A DNA stretch of 64,000 bases from Neopestalotiopsis rosae (Eukaryota; Ascomycota; Sordariomycetes; Amphisphaeriales; Sporocadaceae): the NCBI GenBank assembly GCA_023078685.1, contig JALGAS010000001.1, positions 3,038,001 to 3,102,000 of the forward strand, given 5' to 3'. Position numbers and translations under genes: made by a program. Of the stretch, positions 34,857-47,400 are shown one piece after another. The notes below the pieces were generated by a model, which was given only the letters and a program-made list of their open reading frames with translations, did no database searches and was not told the origin of the DNA. Every line of letters starts with the position of its first letter. Positions within the stretch are counted from its first letter, which is position 1.

Positions 34857-35235
34857 GGTGACTGATGGGAGGGTTTCCAATGCTAAACTTGATGGCAGTT
34901 GTGTCAATGGTGATGATAGTGTGGGTAGCTTCTGTCGTAACTGTCTATCTCTCACGGAGCACACCAGATGTAGACAGATATGGGAGAGGTCACTGAATAT
35001 TTCAGTATCTCTTGTTGAAGTAGATGAGATGCTGGTCGGGGCAAGCACTCACGTTGTAAAATGGAATTCCTGTATGTGTCGTAGTGTGTACGAGCGTGAG
35101 AATTGGGATGACGATGATGTGCTTTGGCGTCAAAGTGAGAGGAAAGACTTCTTGTGTGAGGACTGGTTGAGTTGCTGAAGTAAAAGAGTTTGCGGGATGT
35201 AAAGGGAGCACAGGGCTTTTATGTACTGCCAAAAA
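34857..35235 (-). promoter_or_regulatory. 5' UTR with intron of the CXXC mini-gene
   Basis: On the minus strand the stretch from about 35.2 kb is poor in G and full of CTTT, CAAC, CATC and CCTC, as in fungal 5' leaders. A 60-bp intron is predicted at 35052-34993 (AAC|GTGAGTGC to ATATTCAG|TGACC). The second leader part ends in CCATCAGTCACC before ATG. The transcription start at about 35.2 kb is approximate. Confidence 0.55.
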
Positions 35236-38200
35236 AAAAAAAAAGAGTGTCCAAGATGTTTCGATAACACACAGAGGAGGTCCACTTGTTTCTTCTTCTT
35301 CCTTTTTTTGTTTGTCTTTCAAGTTCGGGAGGTTGTTTGTTGATTTGTTGAGGCGGGCAATGGATGGTTATGAAAGGCAGATTGCAGTTGGGCGATGATA
35401 CAATGTGACGGTAGTTCCTGCCCAGCGTAACAGCAAAGGCGACTGGATGAATGGCGACGAAAATATGAAGGTGCGATGTATCCTTTGGACTGGTTGATTG
35501 ATTTGGGTGTGTGCTGTCATGAAATTATGGCGTTGGCACGGAACAGAGCTGGCAGGGGCGCGAGGCGGAAGGTTCACAGACTATGTATGACCATAGATTG
35601 TCAGTTTTCCCTTGCCCCGTTCGTTGTGGTGACTATTCTTTTTTGTAATCTTAAATTCTTGTACGTGTTCTTCGTTTGAAGCTTGGAGGTCAGGTCACCT
35701 GGTAGGACGGGAGGTTTGACGGGGGAAAGACTCCATAACATAGCGTCTGGCCGGGGTCAAGTTTGAGGTTTGGAATATACTTGTAGTATTTTGATAGTAT
35801 GAGGACTGGTCATTCTTGCAATTATCAAGGCGGGTGGGTCCAAGGGAAGAACAGGCATGAACTTGCCCATGCTACTTTTCGGGAAGGCTTGTTTGGCATG
35901 GGATGTGGAAAGGAAAAAGTGTGGGTAACAGAGATATAGATACGCAAAATACGTTGACTGATTACCTAGACAGGTAGGGCCGACCTAGTGTAAGCGTAAA
36001 CGGCTTGATTAGCTTGGTTAAAAACCTCGAAGCCTCTCTTTTTAGGGAAGAAAAGATGGTGATGTGATGGTGGGTTGTTTTCCCGAGGGTCATTTCTAGT
36101 TGCCTCCATAAACCTACACACACTCTATGATGTGTGTAATTGTAAGTGGATATGAGTGTGGTGTATGCTGCTATGCAAGTATGTACAGTACAAATTCAGG
36201 TAGTCGTCAGGTACGTGCCAGTGGGTGGGCTTGTATCGATTGTATGGATTGAAGAATGATGAGCCGCGGGCCCAGGGGGGATACTGGGGACGACTCTGGA
36301 CCTGGGCCCTTGTCGCGCATACTACTCTTTCATATACGTGCAGATATACGTGCATGCATACACATCTACTTTTGAGCGTGCGTACATTAGTCAGGTCCTG
36401 ATTCGAACATGGGGGCGAAAGTACCTTTGTAAGAAAACAAGACCGTCTCGAGAAGCTGCAATGACGAGACTGTTCTGGGAAGCAAAGCAACTCGTTTTGG
36501 AATTGATGTGGACTGATGTTGGGTATCCAAGAAAAGCTAAAACCTGTCCGTGGTTTTTAGCGCCGTGCATACGTTTTGGTAGTAGCTAGGTACACTTGGA
36601 TAGGCCAGACAGAACGACGTCTTGGGCCCTGGTCTACTGGCCCTCTCAAGAAAGCTTCCAGAAGACTACCGTAAAGGTGGGATACATGGCATGGCGTATT
36701 AGAAATAAAATGAAATCAATTACCAAGAAAACCGACCCCCAATTGAGTATTGGGTGGGTAATGTAGTATTAATTCAATGAGGGGGAAGCATGGTTTTTTC
36801 TTGACTGCCTTACCGGTGAGTAGCGAAGTGAGAGATATCTGGTGGCATGGACGACTGTCGTCCTTGGATGATTCCCGCGCAAGCAATGCTGTAAGATCTG
36901 CCGAAGCGGCATTAAGTTTGTAAGTACCGCGTAGGAAAGCGAGAAAGGCCCAAAATGGCCGGATGCTTTCTACCTTGTTCCCCTGTCACACACGCCCGGC
37001 TCTCGATCGGGACACCTACTCGAGCCGGGGCCATGTCCGTCGCAACATGATGATGGCTTTCGCTGGGGGGCGTCCTAAGAAGGTAGTCGTGGCGCTCCGT
37101 GCGGCCAAGAAGGAAATAGAGTTTCGTAGTGGAGGCTGGTTGATTGTCTCCCGTCCAGCCGGATGATTCCCAAGGCAAGAAAAGTATAAGGCAGGGAAAG
37201 TATATTTCTGCGCCGCCCCAAGCAAGCGTTTAATGGATCAACAAACGATGACATGGGCTTTGGGAGCGGTTTGAAGTTTGAACTGCACTGGGCTGATACG
37301 GGATGGATTGAGGGTGGTTTGGGTGGCATAGGGTGGCTGCCAAGTCCCCATCTTTCTCTTTCGGCAATTGGCGGCAGCCAGGAAGAAGCACCGCCGTTGG
37401 GATAGCATGCAAGGGCTTGATTGCTGATTTGGGGGTGAAAGAAAGCGCTCCCAAAGCTATTGATGGAGAGAGTAAGTATCAGCTCCCGTATGGTGACGAT
37501 GGGTATCTTTGGGCATGCTGTAGTCAAGCCAGCACTAACATCAATCGGATGTCTGCCAGTCAGGTCAGGTGGAGTGCGTCGTCGGGAGGCCGTTGGCTGA
37601 TGCCAGGCCGAGGTGGACCGGATCACACATGGCGAAGGAGAGAAACGGCTTCGCATCTCGCAAATCAGAGAATGAAAGACGGCCTTCCCTGTCTACCTAC
37701 CTGCCTGGCTGCATGCATTGCACGTCCTCGGTTATGGATCCGGCGCGACGGATAATCATTGACCATATCGTCCAGCAGGCATGCCTGGCGCCAGGCAAAT
37801 GTCACAGTCCAGAGCCCAGAGCTGGTGTTGTGTGCGATCACCGTTGCTTTAGTTGCCAGGGTCCACGGATCGCGGGCAGGGGATGGGGCCGACATCTTTT
37901 GTTACGTGAGCCTGAATTGTGTGTCAGAAAACACCGGATTGGGAGGCAGGCATCTTGACCGATATAGCCGAGCAGGGTCGAACAAACGACCCGGTGTGAG
38001 ATTTTGTTGCTTAGATATGGACTTCATTGGCCGGGACACGTCACCAGGGCCGAAACGCGTTCTATCGCTCACCCTCCCGGCCGACGTGCGCTCTGGAATG
38101 GGACGAGTAGAGATATCTATCATGTGACAGCCAACGCGTTGGGTGCCGGTCAAGCGCGCGAGAAATTGAAGGGTGTCGCAATATGGTGACTACCCAACTT

Positions 38201-39448
38201 ATCTGCTCCATGTCAAACGGACTCTGGAGTTGGGAACCATGCTTCGCTATCCGTTGCCAACATTGAGATATTGCCCCACGCTGTTGTCAATCATGGTCTT
38301 GCGAACGCGACAGTATCGGCGTCGCATTGGGGAGATGAGCCGGGTAGCAAGAAATGATGTGAAAACGGGGCCTGCGTCAGTAGCACTCGGCTTCAACCCA
38401 CAAAAGAGGGAAACTGGTCGCAGAGATGTATGTATTGGCTCCGAGCTTAAATGGTGATATGTTGCTGCTCATTGTAAGTTGACCCAGCCATGATTAACTG
38501 ATGAGAGAGTGTATTTGAGTAGTGCAGTAGGTAATGCCGGAGACTGCCTATGACTAGGTACTAAATGTAGGTGCCAGGCTGAGAGGCTGAATGTCGTCCA
38601 GCGCGCCTAATTGAGCAAGCTGGGATACACCTATCACCATGATTCCAGCGGGCGAAAGATATCAAGGTGCTGGCAAGGCGAACGGACAGTCGCACCCATT
38701 GGATCGATTGCATCGGATCTGATGGACGGGCGAGGCCATCAGGCGCCGCATCGTCCCACCGCAGGACCATCTCCATGGCTCCAGCAGCGATCGCGCTTGG
38801 CTACACATACTGTATCTCAAGGCCAGGTACATTACATACATTACATACCTGGGTGTCTGTCAGGATGCGACCCTATATTGTCATCAGACTGCAGATGATT
38901 TGACTGACTGACCGATTCGACAGAGAGCTGGCAAGGAACTCGGTCTCACCTTGTCCTTGGCCGGGCGTCAGGATCGGGGACTATCCGCGGCACATGGGCT
39001 TGCTGACGAGGAGCTATTGCAGCATTGTAATGTAGTGTAAGTGTAGACGCATGGATTTGATGCACTGAAGATATCTTTTGGTGACCAAGTGTGGCCCTCT
39101 GCGCTATGTAGCTACCTCAGCACGTACTGCAATAAGGTAGGTAGGTAGTATTCCGGAAGGCGCTGACGAGAGGTTGCGTGGGGTTCCATAGGAGGTAAAA
39201 TCAAGTAGGCAACCACGACCCAATGGACCGTGGGGGACTGATTACCTACTACATGCTCACTTATTCCATGATGCGCCAAAATGGAATAATAGTGTAATAA
39301 TAATAATTCTCACCTCTGAACTGCAACAACGTCCCACTCTCCAGTCAGAACATTGCGAGAAGGACCTTTCTGCTGCTGATGGATACCTCTTCTGTCCATC
39401 TCACCGTACCTCTAAGCGGAATTGTTGTCCAATCCCAAAGGGGGGGAA

Positions 39449-39478
<30 letters not shown>
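39449..39478 (+). repeat. Poly-G tract, 30 G, preceded by GGGGGGG-AA
   Basis: Thirty consecutive G residues follow a G7 run interrupted by AA; the flank continues with an A-rich purine stretch. The whole tract (39440-39496) is nearly all purine on this strand and can form G-quadruplex structures. Its exact length is uncertain because sequencing of such runs is error-prone. Confidence 0.9.
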
Positions 39479-39479
<1 letters not shown>

Positions 39480-42400
39480 AGAAAAAAGAAAAATAAGAGA
39501 GCATGTCATTCGCAGCTCATTTTTCCCGTTGCTGCCGCTACAATACACCATTACCGCTACAATGCACATAAGACGACACATACCTCTATGGACTCCTTTC
39601 ATGTAAACATTACAGCACATACAAACGACGCTCAGCATACTGTTTCCCACTCTTTTTTTCAGTTCAGGTACAACGAGGACTTTGCCTTGCTTGGCGGGCT
39701 GCTGAGCTCTTCATCGGCTGGCGAATACCCCAACAACACATTTTCCAAGCAAACAATCGCATTCCGTCCGAAATGACCAAAATCCTACCAGCAAACTGTC
39801 ACTCGTATTTTGTATCTTTGAGAAACAAATTGACCATGACCATTACTTGTTTGCTCATTGTGCGCCCCACAACAATTACCGCCGCACCCCCTTCCAAACG
39901 CCTGGATTCGTCGCGTCGAACATCCAAAGTCTTCGCTTACACGGCAGATTGTGTCCGCAGGTGAGTTGGACCCAATGATGCTGTCTGTCGCTGGTTGCAT
40001 GGCTCACGGCTGCAACTTACGATGCCGAGAGCTCAGTTACATCTGGTCAAAAGCCAGTAAGCCCCATAGCAGCCCGAGTCTGAGGCTTATACTACAATAA
40101 ACGCTTACCTGGCTCGCCTGGCACTCAACATGATGCTCGGATCGGGCTTTCCAACCTGCTTTGGCTGGATCGTCTCTTGTTGTGGGCAATCTTTTATACA
40201 GGGTTTGGGTTCGAAACGGATCGACACCCCACGACAGCACGTGCATACCTTGCTTGCTTGCGCCTTGCCGAGCCCGGGCGACCGTCTGGTCTCCGCACCA
40301 TGGCCCCATCCGGAGTACCTACCTACTATACCCACGTACTCCGTAGAAACTACGTACGTACTGCTCAATTGCCCCTCATCGCTATGTACGTGTAGAAACT
40401 CATCCCGGTCCTTGGCCCCTCGACTCACAATGTTACTGATCCGTCATGCGGCCACCAATGCGGCCCGCTTGATGACAGCCGTCCTATCAAACAAAGCTCT
40501 CGTTTGAGTCATCCTGCATACCGACATACATATGCGCATCGCTCACGTGCAATTGTAGAACTTGCTGATTACACAGTCTTGGAAGCCGCCTTCGACGTGA
40601 AGCCCGCTCATCGTCAAAGACCACTGATAGCGAGACTAGAGGCATTTCTCTGGCCCGGCATTGTTCGATTCTCTCCACCTTTCAACTTCTTTCTTCTGTC
40701 TCATGTTGCTCGTTCCGAGCTTGCAGCGGCTCAAACTCGCGGGTTTTCAAGTGTTCAGTTCCGTTGAGATATTATCTCCATGAGCCACACTCTCGGCGCA
40801 GCATTCCCTGGCTGCAGGAACTCCATATAACGAAGCGAAGCGGATGGTCATCCGAAGCCATGCCTCGGTGAGCATGACCGTTGCGTCCGTGGCCACGGGG
40901 CAGGGATCTGACATGGATTCGACCGTGGGGAAGGAATCAATCTGCCCGATCAGGCCTCCTGGCAGACGATGAGTTTCTGCAAGAGGCTCAAATAGGAGCA
41001 CCCAGATTTGACATTCTGAAGGCCGAAGCCAGAGTAACTCCAGAAGTTCTGACATTATGACTCGTCACCAGAAAATTGGATTCTGCGCATTGTTGACGAT
41101 GAAATCGTGTCGCAAGTGCTGCATTACTGAATACAGCGAGCGTATCGAGAACTACGTACCACCGGGCGCCCGTCCCCCAGGCATGGCGACTGCGTGGCAT
41201 GATATGGATGACTAGTGTATGTTGTACAGCAAGGAACTGTTATGACTGATCTGGGCGCCGGTGGATCTTCCCGGATACCCTCGCATCCCCTGTCATCATA
41301 TGACTTGACAAGGCCAGGTATTGCGCCCACTCAACAGCAATTATCCCGTTGCTCTCCATGTTTCGCGTAACTCAGTGCGGCACTTGAATGGCTACTATCG
41401 CTCAAGACCAGACCAGTGTATTCTTCGTTGCCGTAGTCTTGCATTCATCATTTAGGAGACTTCTATCATTTTCACTGCCTTGCAGGGCTGAACTTAACAG
41501 AGACCGATCTGGGAACCAACAATGCGGTCCACAAATGCTTATCTGGACACTGTACAAACAAGCGACGCTCTACACAGTCGACACAATAACCAGGTCCCGG
41601 AATCTGCCCTGATTCCGATGCCAACACGCCACTTCCAGTGGAAGACGGGACGAGTCAAAGTGTGCGTCGTTAGGGATGCCATGGAAGTATACATACAAGG
41701 CTTTGTGTCAAATTTTGCCCCCCCTGATCAACATCAACCGCCCCAATCAGAAGATTAAAGGTACTATTTACGATCTTGAGCACTTTGTCGAGAGAATACT
41801 CAACTCCAATGCTGTTCCAATAGCCATGCTCTAACCCAAAGACCGGTGGCATTATCAAACGCAAACAACGAATGCCCCGGCGATTTCAAGTCATACTTTA
41901 CTGATCTGCTGAGGCTACCATCTTCTCTGCTTATTATCCATCGTCGTGGTCCCTACCTAGTCGTTCGCCTAGACATGGGGACCTTGAGCGGATCAGCGGT
42001 ATCGAAACCCCCGCAATCCAGTCCGAAATTGGTGAGATGTACGGGACTTATAGACAGGCAACATATGTGTACGTGCGAGAGTACTCTGGAAACACCGTCG
42101 ACCAGTGTTCGTTGACGCAATATGACATTCAATTTTCATGAGTTGTTACCATGAACTGAATATCGCCTCGCGGAACCCTTGAGAGGTATTCAACAGTGTT
42201 TCAAGTTTGTAATTTCCCCATCTTCCCTTCCAAACAGCAAAGGTCAGAGTAATGTTGTCCTTTTTCCGAGGAAAAGAGGAAGTGGATGGGACTTGGTGCC
42301 GGATGTCGAATTGGAACACGCGGATGCTCATGAGACCTTGACGGATATCGTCATTGCGTGTCCTGCCGGCGGAGCCATCTCCGACTTGACACGAAAGCAT

Positions 42401-43337
42401 TGCCAGTTGCATGGGGTTCCCGTCTTTTTCGCGGACACGTTCCCGAAAACGAGCATACGATTTTGCTGGATCTCGGATCTTGAGCTTTGTAACATTTAAG
42501 GTCTTCTTTCCCTGGAAGCGGGAATTCTGTTCACACATAGTCTTACGAATCCACCTCATTTGGTGGCTGCCCCCTGGGAACTTGCCCCCATGTCACACAT
42601 CCTTTATCCATGGTACTACGACATCAGATGGCAGGTCTGACAATCGCCAGTTCAAGATCTACAAATCTTGATACGGGGATCTACGAAGGATCGACCTAGT
42701 ATCAAAATACGTAGTCCTGATCTCACTCTTTTCACTATGGGATTCCCCTCGCCATGAATGGATGCGCATTAGACGACAAGGGACCGCCCGGTTGATCCGG
42801 GGCTCCGAGCCGCAACCATTTATTGACTTTTCTGGAACGTTGAGGGTTCTGGATAACCTATTGGCGGGCGGGATGGGCGGGCAATATGACCATTCTCTAG
42901 CCCTCCCCCCTTCTGTCATCCAATGTAATTCAGCAAAGCCTGAATAGGACGTATTGGGGAACCATGGAATAATTCCTTCTCGGTTATCGCTGCAGCATGT
43001 AGGTACCACATGCGAGATCCTGCAGGTACGTACGCAACCCAATGCGTGTATGTAGGCGAGGACAAAGCAAAAATACTGTGTAACGACTTTATGCGTGTGT
43101 ATGAGCAAGCGGCCGCGAAGGAGGGAAACAACAATAGACAAGAGGGTGAGAAGCGAGTATGCGAAAAAAGATAGTAGGGAATTTCTGGGTCGCTTGCGAC
43201 AGAAGGAGAAAACAGGAAGAAGTCAAGCCTATAATTCCAAGATATCCACCTATAACAGAATAGAGAAAGCCGCAACTTTTACCCTTTATTGCTAAAGATT
43301 ATAATACCCAGGGGGACAAAGCACAAGCAAGAATATG

Positions 43338-43365
<28 letters not shown>
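43338..43365 (+). repeat. Poly-A tract, 28 A
   Basis: Twenty-eight consecutive A residues in non-coding DNA, about 1 kb beyond the 3' end of Vip1. I see no target-site duplication or retroelement body next to it, so it is listed as a homopolymer only. Confidence 0.9.
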
Positions 43366-43368
<3 letters not shown>

Positions 43369-44420
43369 ACTGTACCCGGTACCCGAAAAGCCCATGAGAA
43401 TTCCAAGTTGAATCGATCCCCCTTCCCAATCCCACCTCGCCCACCACACGCACACACAATGACCCCCAGTCCACCTTTAATTCAGCCCACCTTGTCCCTC
43501 TTTTCCAACGGTCTTTTAGCCCCTCCCTCTCTTGCCTTCCCTTCTTTCGCCCCCCTTTCCCATGTCTACAAGGGCCCAGACTCCCCCTGGCAAATGGTAA
43601 GAAGAAGCGTTCGGTACCCCTGCAGGTGCCCAAGCAAACCACGACAAACCTGCAGGTGGAGAGACCAGGGCAATGTCGAAACTTGACAGCTTCGATTTTT
43701 CGACAATGATATCACGTCTTTCTCCCCGGTTCATGGTATTTTCCTGTCAATGCCATTCTATACCGGTGAGATGATTGCTACCAGGTTGTGGAGCATATGG
43801 GGTGTCGAACATGCTCGACTCGCACTAATATTCCGTCCATATGCGATCATCGCGTGGCTAAATTCAGTGACCCGGACACACATACATAATAGCAAAAGCA
43901 GTCTAATGGGAACCTGCGCTAGGACGAAATGCCAGGGGCCGAGACTGGATCAAGGATGGTTCTCGGTCGGGGCGAACCAGACGATTAACATTCAATGCCG
44001 CGCTACCCTATGCTGCCCTGGGTGGTCTAATCTATGCTGTCTACAGATTTTCTGCGCTTGATCGTGAAAGACCCCCTGCTTGTTCCTAATAGATGCCCCT
44101 CTAGACAGGTTTGGGAAAGCAGAAGGGGGAAAAAAACAAGAAACCACATCTGAAAATAATAATGATGTAGTTACGCTGGTTTATGCAAAAAGCACGCAAT
44201 CTTCATATTTTTCTGAAACAGGGCCGAATCCGGTATCATCCTATGTGTTTGTGCCGAGAGTCCTGCTCACCGCCGGCACTTACACCTGCCTCTATCGCCC
44301 AGTCTTGACCGTCATCCAAACTTGTGGGTCTAGAGGGCTTGTTTCGGTATGCGTGACGCTTCGCTCAGATAGCACCTTGGCGACAGCCGTTTGTCCCTGT
44401 GATAGTTGGTCCAAAATCAA

Positions 44421-47400
44421 TCAATTCGGTGTCTCTTCTGGGACCGACGGAACCGCCGGAGCCTCTTCTGTAGGTAAAGGGCTAGGCGCGACTGCATCGT
44501 CGGATGGAGTGGCAGCTGCCGCCTTTGGTGATCTGGTGTGCTCAAGGTTCTTCATCTCTAGTACATCGACCTCGGAGTTATGGCGCTCCTTTTCTTGGAA
44601 TGTGAATGCTTCTGACAGATTGACCGCGAGGAACGTCTTTGGCAGTTTCACCCTAGTAGCCGCATAGTTAGCACAACTTTCCAGAGGGTCGCGCGAATCC
44701 TCAACATCTTCATGTGCAATAGCAATGCAAAACTGATGCGAGGCTTATCTAGTTGAAAGGCACTTACTGGTGAAATTTGGTTCGAAGGGTCTCAATCACG
44801 GTCTTCCAGTCGTTGTGATCAGTCAGACTTCTACGCGCGGCGTAACCAATGCAGTGCTTGCTGTCGAGCTGGATGTCTAGGGGGTCATATATGTGACAAC
44901 CGGGACTGATGGTGATGCGGATGCTGTACGCAAATGTCGACGGATCGTCTGGAGAAGAGGCGGGAGGCTTGGTCTCTGACTCGTAAAGCTCGAAACAAAT
45001 CTGTGATAGGTAATCCAGCTCGGGGATAGTCGCACGGTTGATCTTTGTCTTGATTCCACCCTCCATGATACAATTCAGCAACGTGTAGATGTGTGATTCT
45101 TTTGTGAAATAGAAGAATGACTTGGCGTCTTCTGAAGCTTGCATCTCCTCGAGATCCTGCACGATTTCCTTGAGTAGGGGCAGTGTAGTCAGAAGACCAA
45201 TCTCAAGCTATCAAATCATTAGCACGGTACATAAATTTTTTGTTAAGTTCAACTCATCCAGACAAACCTTTTCAGCATCGGAAATTCCATACTCCTGAGG
45301 GCAAATGAAATCAAACAAGATCTTGGCCAGCTTATAGAGCTCTCTGAGAGGCTCAAACCGAGCGTCGGTCTTTGCTTTAGTAGGCTCGCTCCCCTGTTGC
45401 AGCTTGAAGTACTGTTCCGGTAGAGCTGCCTCACCTTGCTGCCGAACATTTCTCCAAGAACGCCTCCTGAATATTCTCTTAGCAGTCTTCTGGATGTCTG
45501 ATTTCTCAGTTCGTTCAGGTCTATCCGTCTTGTCGCCTGGAGAAGAAGTCGATGCCTGGCTTTTTTCGGATTTGTCATCAGGACTCTTGCCATCCTTGGT
45601 GTCTGCAGACTCCTGAGTCTTTCCATCGCGCCCAATGATGATGTTAAACTCTTCTTGAAGCATCTCCTTGGTTGGCGTAAAGATCCATTCGAGGAAAGCT
45701 CGATTGTGCAGGGCGTCGAATTTCATTGTGTCGTAGAGTTCCGAGATTTTACTAGGGTCCACCTTCTCATTATCGCAGAATTCAATAAACAACTTCTCCC
45801 AACGCTCGCGGAACAACTCTGGATCCTCCTGCGAACACCATCTGGCCTGAATGCTGCTTATCGTATTGGCCTGAGAAAGCGATGAGGCGGACGACCCAGA
45901 GGCCTCGCCATTGAGCTTCTCCGTGCTAGAATTGTTCAGTGCAGTTAAGGAGTTCATCGCACCACTTGTGAGTTTGGCATAGTTGTGCTGCATGACCTTG
46001 CGGTGGAACTTCATGAGCTGAACCACCCGCGCTTGCACTTCAGAGGGTTCCATAAAGTTGTCTGGCCACGCAAACTGAGGAGGGCGTTCGTTGTCCTTAC
46101 GAAGCAGGCCTTTCAGCTTCTTCTTCACCTTGTCCATCTCATCCTTTGCCGCGTTGGAGTCATCCAGAAGGTCTTTTCTAACGGTAATGTACTCTTCTGG
46201 AAGATCGTTCCTGTCAAGGAAAGATGCGGCCCAAATTTGAGCGCTAGTCGTTACTCTGCGCTCCGAGCTACTGAAGACATGTACCTCGTCCAAGACGTCA
46301 CGGTTGAGAAGGAGATAGTCATTCCTCATGTTTTGCGCAAGCTCATTGGCTTGGTGCCGGGCGGAGTGCGTCGGCTCTCCTCCCCACTTGACAATCAATT
46401 GAAGTTTGTCAAGCACGAGGCTATTCTCTGCAGCAGTGAACTTGGACATTGTCACGCCAGACATGGAGTCACTGCGTTTGACTGGACGCTTTTGGCCTTC
46501 AGTGGCTGAAACTGAGCTGTCAGCTTCCTTTGCAGGCTCGGTTTCCTTTGCTTCGCTAGATGTTACATCGGCAGCGCTGTCTGGCACGTTTGGCGCCTCT
46601 TGATGGTCTGCGGTCTTGGTTTCGGGAGTGGGCGTCAGCTCTTCCGTCTTCTTCTTACGAAACATCGGCTTGATCTGAACTTTTGTACCGGCCCAACCAC
46701 CTTTCTTAATCAAGACATTCCGAAGAGTCTTGAGCTTGGAAGGATCCTCCTCGCCTTCCCTGATAGCCATGTCAACAGCATCGATAACACTGCCAAGCGC
46801 AGCTTCACCTATGAGTAAGACTTCTTCTTGATGGCCTTTGAGAAGATCGATAAATGGCTGCGTGTGGAATGTGAACTTGAACTTCTGTTTCGGCGTCCGA
46901 TCAGCATGACGTATAACGGAGACCAAGCCTTTGAGCTTCCACTGATGCTTCGGTGGTGGCGGTGGAGGCGTTGGTTGCTCTGATTCTTGACCAGACACGT
47001 CATTTGGTACCACGGTTGGTGTTCCAGGTATAGTGGACGGCGCAGTTGCTGCTAGGCTAGCTACCACAGAATCTGCCCTGGCAGCGGGTATCGGAGACAC
47101 GACGCCGCTCTGCGCCTTGGGCGGTGCTGTCAATGGGGCAGCTTCCAATGTTGAGACTGGAACCACGTTTAATTCTTCCGCGATCGTAGTCTCTTGCTTA
47201 GAAGGCCTTGGTGTGGATGTTGGTGCATTGCCTGCAGCTGGTGATTTGACCGGCGTTGACTCCAAAGCCTCGCCCCTGGGTTCTCTATCCTTGGCCATCA
47301 TGGCAGCCTTATACAAGGGATCACGCTGATCAAGCGTTGTTGGGGAGGGCAATGGTGGGGGCGTTGAACCACCTCGACGTTGCTTTTCCTGGATGAAGAT

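Larger units (their letters stand above)
35236..44420. other. Gene-poor block of 9.2 kb
   Basis: Apart from the promoter of the CXXC mini-gene (left end) and the 3' flank of Vip1 (right end), I find no convincing gene. Open frames are short and their translations lack motifs. The best is 41055-40747 on the minus strand (102 codons, natural-looking composition, no family). The block includes a G30 run and an A28 run, listed separately, many TAGGTA-type motifs, and one TACTCCGTA motif at 40337. No terminal repeats or transposase-like motifs were seen. Confidence 0.5.

Noticed and set aside
36380..36440. tRNA-like TTCGAATC box on the minus strand
   Set aside because: The flanking bases do not pair into a T-arm, and no matching D-arm or acceptor stem was found upstream.
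42146..42559. Opposed open frames of about 105 and 137 codons
   Set aside because: Neither frame shows a family motif, and both strands being open suggests chance. They were left as part of the gene-poor block.
43338..43365. Poly-A tract as the tail of a LINE or processed pseudogene
   Set aside because: No reverse-transcriptase fragment, gene copy or flanking target-site duplication could be seen on either side.
44080..44667. Plus-strand frame of 195 codons
   Set aside because: Its right half overlaps the last exon of Vip1 on the opposite strand, whose splice sites and phase fit. It has no motif of its own.
45985..46509. Plus-strand frame of 174 codons
   Set aside because: It is antisense to the phosphatase-domain exon of Vip1, which is well supported.
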